This document shows positions 20,787 to 28,824 of a stretch of DNA of 64,000 bases, piece by piece. Each line of letters starts with the position of its first letter. Position 1 is the first letter of the stretch. Below the pieces are notes generated by a model. It did no database searches. It had not been told where the DNA came from and saw nothing but the letters and a program-made list of their open reading frames with translations. The translations under genes and the position numbers were made by a program. The stretch comes from Pseudomonas taiwanensis (GTDB lineage: Bacteria > Pseudomonadota > Gammaproteobacteria > Pseudomonadales > Pseudomonadaceae): the NCBI RefSeq assembly GCF_013393345.1, contig NZ_QJRF01000048.1, positions 62,001 through 126,000 of the forward strand. Direction: 5' to 3'.

Positions 20787-22184
20787 TCATTCGGCCAGGC
20801 TGAGGTCTGCAGTCGGTTCTGCTTTGCTGCGGGTGGCCAGGCAGTAGTATAGCGGCGCGGTCACCAGCAAACCGGCCAGCCAGGAGAGGTCCACGCCCTC
20901 GATGTAGTTGGCATAGGGCCCGGCATAGAGCGCAGTGTTGGCGAATGGCAGTTGCACCAGGATGCCGATGAAGTAGGCGGTGATGGCGTGCGGGTTGAAG
21001 CGACCGTAAATGCCGCCATCGGCCCGGAAGATCGACGCAATGTCGTAGCGCCCGCGCTTGATCAGATAGAAGTCCACCAGATTGATGGTGGCCCACGGCA
21101 CCAGGACCAGCAGCAGCGCCAGGATCAGGCCGATGAAGTGGGAGATGAAGTTGGCCGAGGCGCCCAGCGCCATGACGCAGCAGCCGGCCAGTACCACGGC
21201 GGACAGGATTACCCGCACGCGGATACTTGGCGTCCAGTTGCCGGCGAAGGTCTGGATCGAGGTGACGATGGACAGCACCGCGCCGTACAGGTTGAGGGCG
21301 TTGTGGCTGATGATGTTGAGCAGGAACAGCACCATCAGCACCGGACCGAGCACACCGGTGGCCTGCTTCACCGCCGCCATGGCTTCGGTTCCCTCGGGCG
21401 TCGCCAGCACGGCCACCGCACCGAAGCTGAAGGACAGGATGGTGCCCAGGCACGCGCCGAAATAAGTGGCCCAGAACGGCTTGCCGATGCCGATGCTGGC
21501 CGGCAGGTAACGCGAGTAATCGGAGACGTACGGCGAGAAGCTCAGCTGCCAGATGATCCCCAGGCAGATGGTGGCCAGGAAGCCCGACAGGTTGTAGCCG
21601 CCGCGGCTGAAGAAGTCGGCCGGCAGCTCGCTGCAGAAGATGGTGATGAAGCCGGCCAGCAACGCGCCGCCCATCACCCAGGTGCCGATGCGGTTCAGGG
21701 TGTGGATGAAGCGATAGCCGATCACGCCAATGGCGGTGGCGCTGATGGCGCCGATGATGATCGCGGCTGGCAACGGCACGGAGGGGGCAATGCCGTGGAT
21801 GGACTCACCCGCCAGGACGATGTTGGAAATGAAGAAGCCGACATAGATGACCGCCGCGAACAGCACGATCAGTAGCGCCCCGTAGCGACCGAACTGGCCA
21901 CGACTCTGGACCATCTGCGGGATGCCCATCTGCGGCCCCTGGGCGGAAGCCAATGCAATGAAGACACCACCGATCATGTGACCCAGCACGATGGCCAGCA
22001 GGCCCCAGAGCAGGTCGAGGTGGAACACCTGGACCACCATGGCCCCGGTGACGATCGGCAGTGGAGCGATATTGGTGCTGAACCAGAGCGTGAACAGGTC
22101 ACGGGCCTTGCCGTGACGCTCGGCGGGCGGCACATAGTCGACGGTATGGTTCTCGATCAGCGTCTGCTGGGAATTCTCGGACAT
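20787..22184 (-). CDS. NCS1-family permease (cytosine/purine/allantoin/hydantoin type)
   Basis: A 465-residue inner-membrane transporter with ~12 hydrophobic segments. The NCS1 hallmarks are ERHGKARDLFTLWFSTNIAPL near the start (residues from two adjacent blocks), a Q-S-R-G-Q-F-G motif in helix 3 and SYLP-like YSRYLP. NCS1 members carry nucleobases, hydantoins or related compounds, usually with H+ or Na+. I chose ATG 22184, preceded by AAGGCAAGACG. Motif copy A of the RTATTAYGGTATWCCA operator lies 94 bp upstream, which puts it in the regulon of the genes on the other strand. A second NCS1 gene lies at 25556-26911; the two proteins are clearly related but not identical. Confidence 0.9.
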   Translation of the reverse strand: MSENSQQTLIENHTVDYVPPAERHGKARDLFTLWFSTNIAPLPIVTGAMVVQVFHLDLLWGLLAIVLGHMIGGVFIALASAQGPQMGIPQMVQSRGQFGRYGALLIVLFAAVIYVGFFISNIVLAGESIHGIAPSVPLPAAIIIGAISATAIGVIGYRFIHTLNRIGTWVMGGALLAGFITIFCSELPADFFSRGGYNLSGFLATICLGIIWQLSFSPYVSDYSRYLPASIGIGKPFWATYFGACLGTILSFSFGAVAVLATPEGTEAMAAVKQATGVLGPVLMVLFLLNIISHNALNLYGAVLSIVTSIQTFAGNWTPSIRVRVILSAVVLAGCCVMALGASANFISHFIGLILALLLVLVPWATINLVDFYLIKRGRYDIASIFRADGGIYGRFNPHAITAYFIGILVQLPFANTALYAGPYANYIEGVDLSWLAGLLVTAPLYYCLATRSKAEPTADLSLAE

Positions 22185-22277
22185 CGTCTTGCCTTGCTTA
22201 TTGTCTTTGTAGAAAAGCCACGAAGGGGCGCAATCGGGAGTTGTGACGACAGTGGCGGCCACCCGAAAGCGAAGACC

Positions 22278-22293
22278 ATATTATGGTATTCCA
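22278..22293 (+). promoter_or_regulatory. Operator copy A (ATATTATGGTATTCCA)
   Basis: First of seven copies of RTATTAYGGTATWCCA. It lies in the divergent region between the minus-strand NCS1 permease (94 bp from its ATG) and flavin reductase A. The dyad core GGTATACC type is typical of GntR/FCD operators; here one base breaks the symmetry (GGTATTCC). Confidence 0.75.
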
Positions 22294-22463
22294 AGACTCA
22301 GACAAGGCTTTTTTGGACGTCAAACTGTACTGAAAGGACGCTTCTGAGCAGCTGAATCGATCCACCACATCTTGCCAATGCCCCGTATTCATTGGCTTAC
22401 AGCGCACCTTGCAACGTTCGTCGGGCACGCGAAGACCCAGGAAAAATTCCACTTGCATTGAAA

Positions 22464-22479
22464 GTATTACGGTATACCA
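22464..22479 (+). promoter_or_regulatory. Operator copy B (GTATTACGGTATACCA)
   Basis: A perfect GGTATACC core with the upstream TATTA extension, ending 55 bp before the flavin reductase A start. The rest of this ~350-bp divergent gap (22185-22534) shows no gene. Confidence 0.8.
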
Positions 22480-22534
22480 TCAGACACAGATGCGCTGCCG
22501 GTCGCAGCCACTTGCTCCCGATAGGTACCCCGAA

Positions 22535-23020
22535 ATGATCGACACCAATGCCTACAAACAAGTCATGGGCTCCTTCCCTTCCGGCGTCACCGTCATCACT
22601 ACCCTGGATGACGACGGGCAGATCGTCGGGCTGACCGCCAGCGCCTTCAGCTCCCTCTCCATGGACCCGGCCCTGGTGCTGTTCTGCCCCAACTACAGCT
22701 CCGATTCCTACCCGGTGCTGATCAAGAGCAAGCGCTTCGCCATCCACCTGCTTTCCGCCGACCAGCGCGACGAGGCCTACGCCTTCGCGAAGAAAGGCAA
22801 AGACAAGGCCCAGGGCATCGACTGGACCCTGAGCGAATTGGGCAACCCGATCCTGGCCAATGCCACCGCCATCATCGAGTGCGAGCTGTGGCGCGAATAC
22901 GAAGGCGGCGACCACGCCATCCTGGTGGGCGCGGTGAAGAACCTCATCGTTCCCGAGCAGGAGGTGATCCCGATGATCTACTGCCGCGGCAAGATGGGCG
23001 CGCTGCAGGCCTTCGCCTGA
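22535..23020 (+). CDS. NAD(P)H:flavin reductase A (RutF/HpaC-like)
   Basis: A 161-residue flavin reductase-domain protein (FMN-binding split barrel). It has the typical N-terminal MGSFPSGVTVITT, the flavin-contact GLTASAFSSLSMDPALVLFC and the C-terminal GGDHAILVGAV. Such enzymes supply FMNH2 to a separate monooxygenase, here most likely the LLM protein encoded next. By hand comparison it is about 75% identical to flavin reductase B at 30315, a recent duplication. The start at ATG 22535 is set by homology to that copy; the ribosome site (AGG) is weak. Confidence 0.9.
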   Translation: MIDTNAYKQVMGSFPSGVTVITTLDDDGQIVGLTASAFSSLSMDPALVLFCPNYSSDSYPVLIKSKRFAIHLLSADQRDEAYAFAKKGKDKAQGIDWTLSELGNPILANATAIIECELWREYEGGDHAILVGAVKNLIVPEQEVIPMIYCRGKMGALQAFA

Positions 23021-23048
23021 CATCAAGTTGATGTGTGCTTTGATTCCC

Positions 23049-23073
23049 GCCCCCTTGATTGGGGGCTTTTTTT
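23049..23073 (+). terminator. Terminator of flavin reductase A gene
   Basis: Stem GCCCCC / GGGGGC with a TTGATT loop, followed by seven T. Confidence 0.85.
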
Positions 23074-23084
23074 GCCTGCGAATC

Positions 23085-23280
23085 GGGGGGGCGATTCATT
23101 CGCCATGCAGGACGCAGTCCTGCCTTTGCCTGTGGGAGCGAATTCATTCGCGAAATAGCCGAGCGTCGAGCCAGCCTGTGGCAACCCGCTCCCCCGGCCC
23201 CTCTCCCTGAAGAGGAGAGGGGTGACTGTCGCCCCGCCTCTGGCACAGTCCTGCCGTAGGTTGGTCCGAGGAACGAGGCC
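23085..23280. repeat. REP-type and other repeats between flavin reductase A and the LLM gene
   Basis: Contains GGGGCGATTCATTCGCC, a small GCAGGAC/GTCCTGC palindrome, and GTGGGAGCGAATTCATTCGCGA (to ~23154). Then comes a CCCGGCCCCTCTCCCTGAAG segment with an inverted continuation that recurs near 34556, and a GTAGGTTGG element. No gene is seen in this ~450-bp gap (23021-23467). Confidence 0.65.
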
Positions 23281-23349
23281 CAACGCTTGGGGGCACTCGG
23301 CGATTCCCACGGCAAGGTTGTTCTGGCGGAAAGACCTTGCAGATATTCC

Positions 23350-23365
23350 GTATTATGGTATACCA
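23350..23365 (+). promoter_or_regulatory. Operator copy C (GTATTATGGTATACCA)
   Basis: A perfect-core copy of the shared motif, about 100 bp upstream of the LLM monooxygenase start. Confidence 0.8.
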
Positions 23366-23467
23366 ATATCCAGCAAGCCGCCGAACGGGTCAGAAGGCCT
23401 CTGGCGGCGCCACCCCACCGCAGCGGCCGCTCCGTGGCCACGCAGAAAAAGGTTCGAGGTAAGCGAC

Positions 23468-24511
23468 ATGAAATTCTCTTTGTTCGTGCACATGGAGCGC
23501 TACGACGAGCAGATCAGCCACCGCCAGCTCTTCGAAGATCTGACCGAGCTGACGCTGATGGCCGAGGCCGGCGGATTCAGTACTGTCTGGATCGGCGAAC
23601 ACCATGCGATGGAATACACCATCTCGCCGAGCCCCATGCCGCTGCTCTCCTACCTGGCTGCCCGCACGACCACCATCCGCCTGGGCGCCGGCACCATCAT
23701 CGCGCCCTTCTGGCACCCCATCCGCGTTGCCGGTGAGTGCGCCCTGCTGGACGTGATCAGCAACGGCCGCATGGAAGTCGGGCTCGCCCGTGGCGCCTAC
23801 CAGTACGAATTCGACCGCATGGCCGGCGGCATGCCCGCCACCAGCGGCGGCCAGGCCCTGCGTGAAATGGTTCCGGTGGTGAAGGCCCTGTGGCAGGGCG
23901 ATGTCGCCCATGACGGCGAAATCTGGAAGTTCCCCACCTCCACCTCTTCGCCGCGCCCGATCCAGAAGCCCAACCCGCCGATCTGGATCGCCGCCCGCGA
24001 CCCGGACTCCCACAACTTCGCCGTGGCCAACGGCTGCAACGTGATGGTCACCCCGCTGATGAAGGGTGACGAGGAAGTGGTGGACTTGAAGAACAAGTTC
24101 GAGGCCGCCCTGGCCAACAACCCGGACGTGCCGCGCCCGCAACTGATGGTGTTGCGTCACACCCATGTGCACAGCGCGGACGACCCCGAAGGCTGGAAAG
24201 TCGGCGCCAAGGCCATCTCGCGCTTCTATCGCACCTTCGATGCCTGGTTCGGCAACAAGCAGACCCCGGTCAACGGCATCCTGCCGCCGAGCCCGGAAGA
24301 GAAGTTCAAGGACCGCCCGGAGTTCGAGCTGGAGAACATCCGCAAGAACACCATGATCGGCACCCCGGAAGAAGTGATCACGCGCATTCGTCACTACCAG
24401 GAACTGGGCGTGGACGAGTTCAGCTTCTGGGCCGACAACAGCCTCTCCCACGCGGAGAAGAAGAAGTCCCTGGAACTCTTCATCAAGCACGTGGTGCCGG
24501 CGTTCCGCTGA
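23468..24511 (+). CDS. LLM-class (luciferase-like) flavin-dependent monooxygenase
   Basis: A 347-residue bacterial luciferase-like TIM-barrel protein that uses FMNH2 and O2. It has MKFSLFVHMERYDE, GFSTVWIGEHHAMEY, the R-x-G-A-G core TIRLGAGTIIAPFWHP and GRMEVGLARGAY. The ATG at 23468 follows GAGGTAAGCGAC; the frame is open further upstream but that stretch contains the operator and repeats. It is functionally comparable to RutA (ring-opening oxygenase) but the sequence looks closer to LuxA-type members. Flavin reductases A and B are the likely partners. The substrate is unknown. A hairpin terminator follows at 24522-24553, so it may be a single-gene unit. Confidence 0.9.
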   Translation: MKFSLFVHMERYDEQISHRQLFEDLTELTLMAEAGGFSTVWIGEHHAMEYTISPSPMPLLSYLAARTTTIRLGAGTIIAPFWHPIRVAGECALLDVISNGRMEVGLARGAYQYEFDRMAGGMPATSGGQALREMVPVVKALWQGDVAHDGEIWKFPTSTSSPRPIQKPNPPIWIAARDPDSHNFAVANGCNVMVTPLMKGDEEVVDLKNKFEAALANNPDVPRPQLMVLRHTHVHSADDPEGWKVGAKAISRFYRTFDAWFGNKQTPVNGILPPSPEEKFKDRPEFELENIRKNTMIGTPEEVITRIRHYQELGVDEFSFWADNSLSHAEKKKSLELFIKHVVPAFR

Positions 24512-24521
24512 TTTATGCTGC

Positions 24522-24553
24522 AAGCGGCCGGGTCGGGCGATCCGGCCGCTTTT
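24522..24553 (+). terminator. Terminator of the LLM monooxygenase gene
   Basis: Stem AAGCGGCCGG / CCGGCCGCTT with a 10-base loop and a following T run. Confidence 0.75.
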
Positions 24554-24579
24554 CACCCATCCACAGGTGGTCGAACGCC

Positions 24580-24738
24580 ATGTACGAGACTGGCATCACC
24601 CTCTGCACCCGCAAGCCACTGCCCGGGGCCGCCATGGCCTACCTGCGCGGCAAGTGGACGCCCGCCCATCTCTTCCTCAAGCGCCTGCGCTCCTCCGTCA
24701 CCGCCAAGCAGAACGGCTTCTGGCAGATAGTCTGCTGA
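24580..24738 (+). CDS. Possible small protein, 52 residues, unrecognised
   Basis: An open frame from ATG 24580 with in-family-looking codon use (MYETGITLCTRKPLPGAA... ending QNGFWQIVC) in the gap between the LLM and isochorismatase genes. GGTGG precedes the start but there is no strong ribosome site. I recognise no motif. It could be chance in GC-rich DNA. Confidence 0.3.
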   Translation: MYETGITLCTRKPLPGAAMAYLRGKWTPAHLFLKRLRSSVTAKQNGFWQIVC

Positions 24739-24863
24739 TCAACTCTCAACGCTGATTTTCGCCCGCGTCCGACACCGCGTCGTCGCGCCATGGTGCCTTC
24801 GTGCGCCCGGCCGATGCTGCCTGTTGCCGCGCACTCATGGCCAAACAACAACAAGAGTTGCTC

Positions 24864-25550
24864 ATGAACACAGACAGAGCTTTCCTCGTCATCGACATGC
24901 AGCAGGAGGATGGTTTCCCCCTGCATGGCTTCGATCAAGTTATCCACAACACCGGCCGCTTGCTGGACGCGTCCCGGCGTGCAGGCACGCCTGTCATCTA
25001 CACCCGCCACATCAACGCGGCGGACGGCAGCGACCTGCCGCCGGGCGAACCACTGGATGCCACCGGGCGCCCGCTCAGCTACCGCGCCGGCACCCAGCAG
25101 GTGGAAATCATCGAGCGCCTGGCACCCGTACCGGGCGAACGGGTGATCGATAAACCGCGCTACAGCGCCTTCCACCGCACCGACCTTGACCAGCAGTTGC
25201 GCCAACTAGGCGTGCGCCGACTGGCAATCAGCGGCGTGCTCACCGACGCCTGCGTGCTGGCCACGGCACTCGACGCCTTCGCCCTGGGTTACGGCGTCGA
25301 CCTCATCGCCGACGCCTGCACCAGCACCACGGAAGCCGCCCACAACGCCGCCCTGCTGATCATGGCCAACTGGGTCTACGCCATCGAACTCTTCTCCACC
25401 GAGCAGTTCCTGAAGGCACTGAACGCGCAAGCGCACCACTCCTGCCGCCCCACCGAGCCGGACCAGTTCGCCCATCGCCCCGATCAGTTCGTCGCCACCA
25501 TCGCCCGCCTGCAGACCGAACTCGGCCTGCCGCGCCGTGAACAGGAGTGA
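24864..25550 (+). CDS. Isochorismatase-family cysteine hydrolase (RutB-like class)
   Basis: A 228-residue cysteine hydrolase. It has the family triad: Asp11 (FLVIDMQQ), Lys97 (RVIDKPRYSAF) and Cys130 (GVLTDACVLATALDAF), plus the cis-peptide region just before the cysteine. Such enzymes hydrolyse amides, carbamates or ureido compounds (RutB, N-carbamoylsarcosine amidase, maleamate amidase). I chose ATG 24864 (AAGAG upstream) over 24837, which has no ribosome site. Its stop lies six bases before the NCS1 permease start, so the two are one unit. No operator copy is directly upstream, so expression may depend on read-through from the LLM promoter. Confidence 0.88.
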   Translation: MNTDRAFLVIDMQQEDGFPLHGFDQVIHNTGRLLDASRRAGTPVIYTRHINAADGSDLPPGEPLDATGRPLSYRAGTQQVEIIERLAPVPGERVIDKPRYSAFHRTDLDQQLRQLGVRRLAISGVLTDACVLATALDAFALGYGVDLIADACTSTTEAAHNAALLIMANWVYAIELFSTEQFLKALNAQAHHSCRPTEPDQFAHRPDQFVATIARLQTELGLPRREQE

Positions 25551-25555
25551 TCGCC

Positions 25556-26911
25556 ATGCACGTTGAGAGAAGAAGCATCGATTTCATCCCCGAGAACGAG
25601 CGCCACGGCAAGCCAGGCTCGCTGTTCACAATCTGGTTCGGCGCCAACATGAACATCACCACCATCGCCTCTGGCGTGCTGCCGGTGGTCATCGGCCTGA
25701 ACCTGTTCTGGAGCGCCGTGGCGATCATCCTCGGCTCACTGATCGGCGCCATCTTCATGGCCTCGCATTCGGCCCAGGGGCCGAAGCTGGGCATCCCGCA
25801 GATGATCCAGAGCCGCGCCCAGTTCGGCGTGATCGGTGCCGTGCTGCCATTGCTGTTCGTGATGCTCATCTACCTCGGCTTCTTCGTCAGCAATACCCTG
25901 CTGGCGGCCCAGGCCATCGAGTCGGTGAGTCCGCTGGGCGGCGACGCCAACATCTACCTGATCGGGGCGCTGTGCTTCGTAGTGGCGCTTTATGGCTATC
26001 GGCTGATCCATCGCTTGCAGAAGGTGTTGTCACTGCTATCAGTGCTGGTCTTCCTGGTCGCCACCGCGCTAGCCCTGGGCCTGCCGATTCCCGATGGACA
26101 GTGGTCGCCAGCGGGCTTCTCGCTGTCGAAGTTCATGGTGGCGGTGAGCATCGCGGTGACCTGGCAGTTGTCCTACGCCCCCTATGTCGCCGACTACTCG
26201 CGCTACCTGCCGGGCAATACCCCGATGTCGCGGGTGTTCTGGTTCAGCTATGCCGGCACCGTGGCCGGTGGGGCATGGATGATGATCCTCGGCGCCATCC
26301 TGAGCGTGGCCATCGACGGCTTCTCCGATAATGTCGGCAGTCACCTCGCCCTGCTGTTCGGTAGCGCCGCCTTGCCGCTGTTCGCCTTCATCCTCTACGG
26401 CCAGGTGGCGATCAACGTGTTCAACCTGTACGGCGCATTCATGTCGACGGTCACGGTGATCGAGCCCTTCGCCCGCCTGCAGGTGACACCGAGGGTACGG
26501 GGCCTCTTCATGCTGGCGATCAGCGTGATCGCCACCGCGCTGTGCACCATCAGCCAGGAAGACTTCATCAGCTACTTCCTGAACTTCATCTTCTTCATGA
26601 GTTACTTCCTCATCCCGTGGACCGCCATCAACCTGGTGGACTACTACTGCCTGAGGAAAGGCGACTACTGCGTGGCGGATATCTTCGACCTGGACGGCCG
26701 CTACGGCCGGGTCAACCTGGTGGCCTGCGGCAGTTTCCTGCTGGCGATCCTGTTGGAGATTCCGTTCATGAACACCACCCTTTATGTCGGCCCCATCGCC
26801 AACGCTCTGGACGGTGTCGACCTGGCCTGGGTGGTAGGGCTGGTGGTGCCGGCGCTCACTTACCACTGGGTGATGCGACGTAGTCTCGCGCGCGATCTGC
26901 AGCTTTTGTAA
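25556..26911 (+). CDS. NCS1-family permease, second copy
   Basis: A 451-residue transporter with ~12 membrane segments and the same hallmarks as the first copy: FIPENERHGKPGSLFTIWFG, the PQMIQSRAQFG helix-3 motif, YSRYLPGNTP and PWTAINLVDYY. AGGAG precedes ATG 25556, immediately after the isochorismatase gene. Pairing with a hydrolase suggests uptake of the hydrolase's substrate or its ring precursor. Two NCS1 permeases under one regulon may differ in affinity or substrate. Confidence 0.9.
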   Translation: MHVERRSIDFIPENERHGKPGSLFTIWFGANMNITTIASGVLPVVIGLNLFWSAVAIILGSLIGAIFMASHSAQGPKLGIPQMIQSRAQFGVIGAVLPLLFVMLIYLGFFVSNTLLAAQAIESVSPLGGDANIYLIGALCFVVALYGYRLIHRLQKVLSLLSVLVFLVATALALGLPIPDGQWSPAGFSLSKFMVAVSIAVTWQLSYAPYVADYSRYLPGNTPMSRVFWFSYAGTVAGGAWMMILGAILSVAIDGFSDNVGSHLALLFGSAALPLFAFILYGQVAINVFNLYGAFMSTVTVIEPFARLQVTPRVRGLFMLAISVIATALCTISQEDFISYFLNFIFFMSYFLIPWTAINLVDYYCLRKGDYCVADIFDLDGRYGRVNLVACGSFLLAILLEIPFMNTTLYVGPIANALDGVDLAWVVGLVVPALTYHWVMRRSLARDLQLL

Positions 26912-26933
26912 CCCGATTCATTCGGAGGCCGGC

Positions 26934-27014
26934 CGTAGGTTGGTCCGAGGAACGAGGCCCAACGTCCGGGGAAACTCCGTCCGTTGGGCTTCGCGTAGCT
27001 CAGCCACAACCTAC
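26934..27014. repeat. GTAGGTTGG...CAACCTAC intergenic palindrome
   Basis: Outer arms GTAGGTTG / CAACCTAC enclose CCCAACG...CGTTGGGC. Same family as 7167-7198 and 34657-34745. Confidence 0.7.
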
Positions 27015-27032
27015 AAAAGCCCTCTTCTCCTT

Positions 27033-27128
27033 GTGGGGGCGAATTCATTCGCGAAGGGGCGCGCAGCGGCCCCCGAAAAATCTCTCGGCGGGACCTACGG
27101 TCCGGTTAGCGAATGAATTCGCCCCCAC
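27033..27128. repeat. REP doublet, GTGGGGGCGAATTCATTCGC type
   Basis: Inverted arms at both ends with a ~55-bp spacer. Intergenic, directly before the tandem operators. Confidence 0.85.
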
Positions 27129-27175
27129 ATCTAAATCTCCCAACGACGTCTTGGCTTATATCGCCACGGAATCTC

Positions 27176-27191
27176 GTATTACGGTATTCCA
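27176..27191 (+). promoter_or_regulatory. Operator copy D (GTATTACGGTATTCCA)
   Basis: Upstream member of a tandem pair before the AA_synth-hydrolase-ALDH operon, 145 bp from copy E. It carries the asymmetric TTCC right half. Confidence 0.75.
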
Positions 27192-27320
27192 TGTTTTCCC
27201 GTATCCTTCGCGGCCCTTCTACCGCCCCCATGGCGCGGCGTTCCTGGCCTTCCTCCTTCTCCAGATGACCTTCCGTCGCCGAGCCCCATCCTCCCCCGGT
27301 GGCTGGCTCTTGCATATTCA

Positions 27321-27336
27321 ATATTATGGTATACCA
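27321..27336 (+). promoter_or_regulatory. Operator copy E (ATATTATGGTATACCA)
   Basis: A perfect-core copy ending 37 bp before the AA_synth ATG, a position suited to blocking RNA polymerase. Confidence 0.82.
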
Positions 27337-27373
27337 TCAGACAGCAAGAGACTTCCCAACCCAGGAGAGCCCA

Positions 27374-27964
27374 ATGAGCTTCGAAATTCGCAAGATCGTC
27401 AGCTACGTGGAAGAGACCTTCATCGAAGGCGGCAAGGCTACTGACAAGCCCGTGACCATGGTGGGTCTGGCCGTGGTGATGAAGAACCCGTGGCTCGGCC
27501 GTGGCTTCGTCGAAGACCTCAAGCCCGAAATCCGCGCCAACTGCTCCGATCTGGGCGCCATGATGGTCGAGCGTCTGACCGCCGCCATCGGCGGTGCCGC
27601 GAAGATCGAAGCCTATGGCAAGGCCGCTGTGGTCGGCGCCGACGGTGAGATCGAGCACGCGTCCGCGGTTATCCACACCCTGCGTTTCGGCAACCACTAC
27701 CGCCAGGCAGTGAACGCCAAGAGTTACCTGAGCTTCACCAACAAGCGCGGCGGCCCGGGCACGTCTATCCAGATCCCGATGATGCACAAGGACGACGAAG
27801 GCCTGCGTTCCCACTACATCACCCTTGAAATGCAGATCGAAGACGCACCGCGTGCCGACGAAATCATCGTCGTGCTGGGCGCCGCCGACGGTGGCCGCCT
27901 GCACCCGCGCATCGGCAACCGCTACATCGATCTGGAAGAGCTGGCTGCCGAGCAGGCCCAGTAA
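27374..27964 (+). CDS. AA_synth family protein (PF06684, formerly DUF1185)
   Basis: A 196-residue cytoplasmic protein with the family pattern: KIVSYVEETFIEGGKA at the N-terminus, VGLAVVMKNPW, a central GAMMVERL, KAAVVGADGEIEHASAVIHT and the C-terminal HPRIGNRYIDLEEL. A structure of a family member shows a Bacillus chorismate mutase-like fold, and the amino-acid-synthesis label rests on that resemblance, not on a measured reaction. AGGAGAGCCCA precedes ATG 27374. First gene of a five-gene run (hydrolase, ALDH, flavin reductase, CMD) with two operator copies ahead of it. Confidence 0.88.
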   Translation: MSFEIRKIVSYVEETFIEGGKATDKPVTMVGLAVVMKNPWLGRGFVEDLKPEIRANCSDLGAMMVERLTAAIGGAAKIEAYGKAAVVGADGEIEHASAVIHTLRFGNHYRQAVNAKSYLSFTNKRGGPGTSIQIPMMHKDDEGLRSHYITLEMQIEDAPRADEIIVVLGAADGGRLHPRIGNRYIDLEELAAEQAQ

Positions 27965-27990
27965 TCCCAAGGCTTGTGCAGGAGCGATCC

Positions 27991-28824
27991 ATGATTCGGC
28001 TCACCGCTGAACGCACACCGGCCGGCACCAGTTATCTGGCGACCGGCCAAGGCCACCCCGTGGTGCTGATCCACGGTGTCGGCCTGAACAAGGAAATGTG
28101 GGGCGGCCAGATCGTTGGCCTGGCCCCGCAGTTCCAGGTCATCGCCTACGACATGCTCGGCCACGGCGCCAGCCCGCGTCCGGAATCGGGCACCGGGCTG
28201 GTGGGTTATGCCGAGCAGCTGCGCGAACTGCTGGAGCACCTGAAGCTGGAGCGGGCCACCGTGATCGGCTTCTCCATGGGTGGACTGGTGGCGCGGGCAT
28301 TCGCCCTGCACCACCCGCAGCAGATTGAAGGGCTGGTGATCCTCAACAGCGTGTTCAACCGCAGCGCCGAACAGCGCGCCGGGGTGATCGAACGCACCCG
28401 CCAGGCCGCCGAACACGGCCCCGACGCCAACGCCGAAGCGGCCCTGTCGCGCTGGTTCAGCCGCGAGTACCAGGCAGCCAACCCGGCGCAGATCGCCGCC
28501 ATTCGCCAGACCCTTGCCAGCAACGATCCGCAGGGCTATCTGACTACTTATGAGCTGTTCGCCACCCAGGACATGTACCGCGTCGACGACCTCGGCAGCA
28601 TCCAGGTGCCGACCCTGGTCGCCACCGGCGAACTGGACCCGGGCTCGACGCCCGAAATGGCCCGGCAACTGGCCGAGCGCATTCCCGGTGCCCAGGTGGC
28701 GGTGCTCGACGAGCAACGGCACATGATGCCGGTGGAGTCGCCGCGTCTGGTCAACCAGATGCTGCTGGATTTCCTCCAGCAGGCGCAGACCTTACAGAAC
28801 CAAGCAAAGGGGATCGTCGCATGA
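27991..28824 (+). CDS. Alpha/beta-fold hydrolase (RutD-like class)
   Basis: A 277-residue alpha/beta hydrolase with a complete catalytic triad: nucleophile Ser95 in IGFSMGG, acid Asp216 in TGELDPGS and His244 in EQRHMMPVESP; the oxyanion segment is LIHGVGLNKEMW. AGGAGCGATCC precedes ATG 27991. Its stop overlaps the ALDH start by four bases (ATGA). Related enzymes cleave carbon-carbon bonds, ester/lactone bonds or carbamates (RutD). Here it probably acts on the oxygenase product before the aldehyde dehydrogenase. Confidence 0.9.
   Translation: MIRLTAERTPAGTSYLATGQGHPVVLIHGVGLNKEMWGGQIVGLAPQFQVIAYDMLGHGASPRPESGTGLVGYAEQLRELLEHLKLERATVIGFSMGGLVARAFALHHPQQIEGLVILNSVFNRSAEQRAGVIERTRQAAEHGPDANAEAALSRWFSREYQAANPAQIAAIRQTLASNDPQGYLTTYELFATQDMYRVDDLGSIQVPTLVATGELDPGSTPEMARQLAERIPGAQVAVLDEQRHMMPVESPRLVNQMLLDFLQQAQTLQNQAKGIVA

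Noticed and set aside
25547-25555. GTG start at 25547 for the second NCS1 permease
   Set aside because: It overlaps the previous stop, and the AGGAG is better spaced for ATG 25556.
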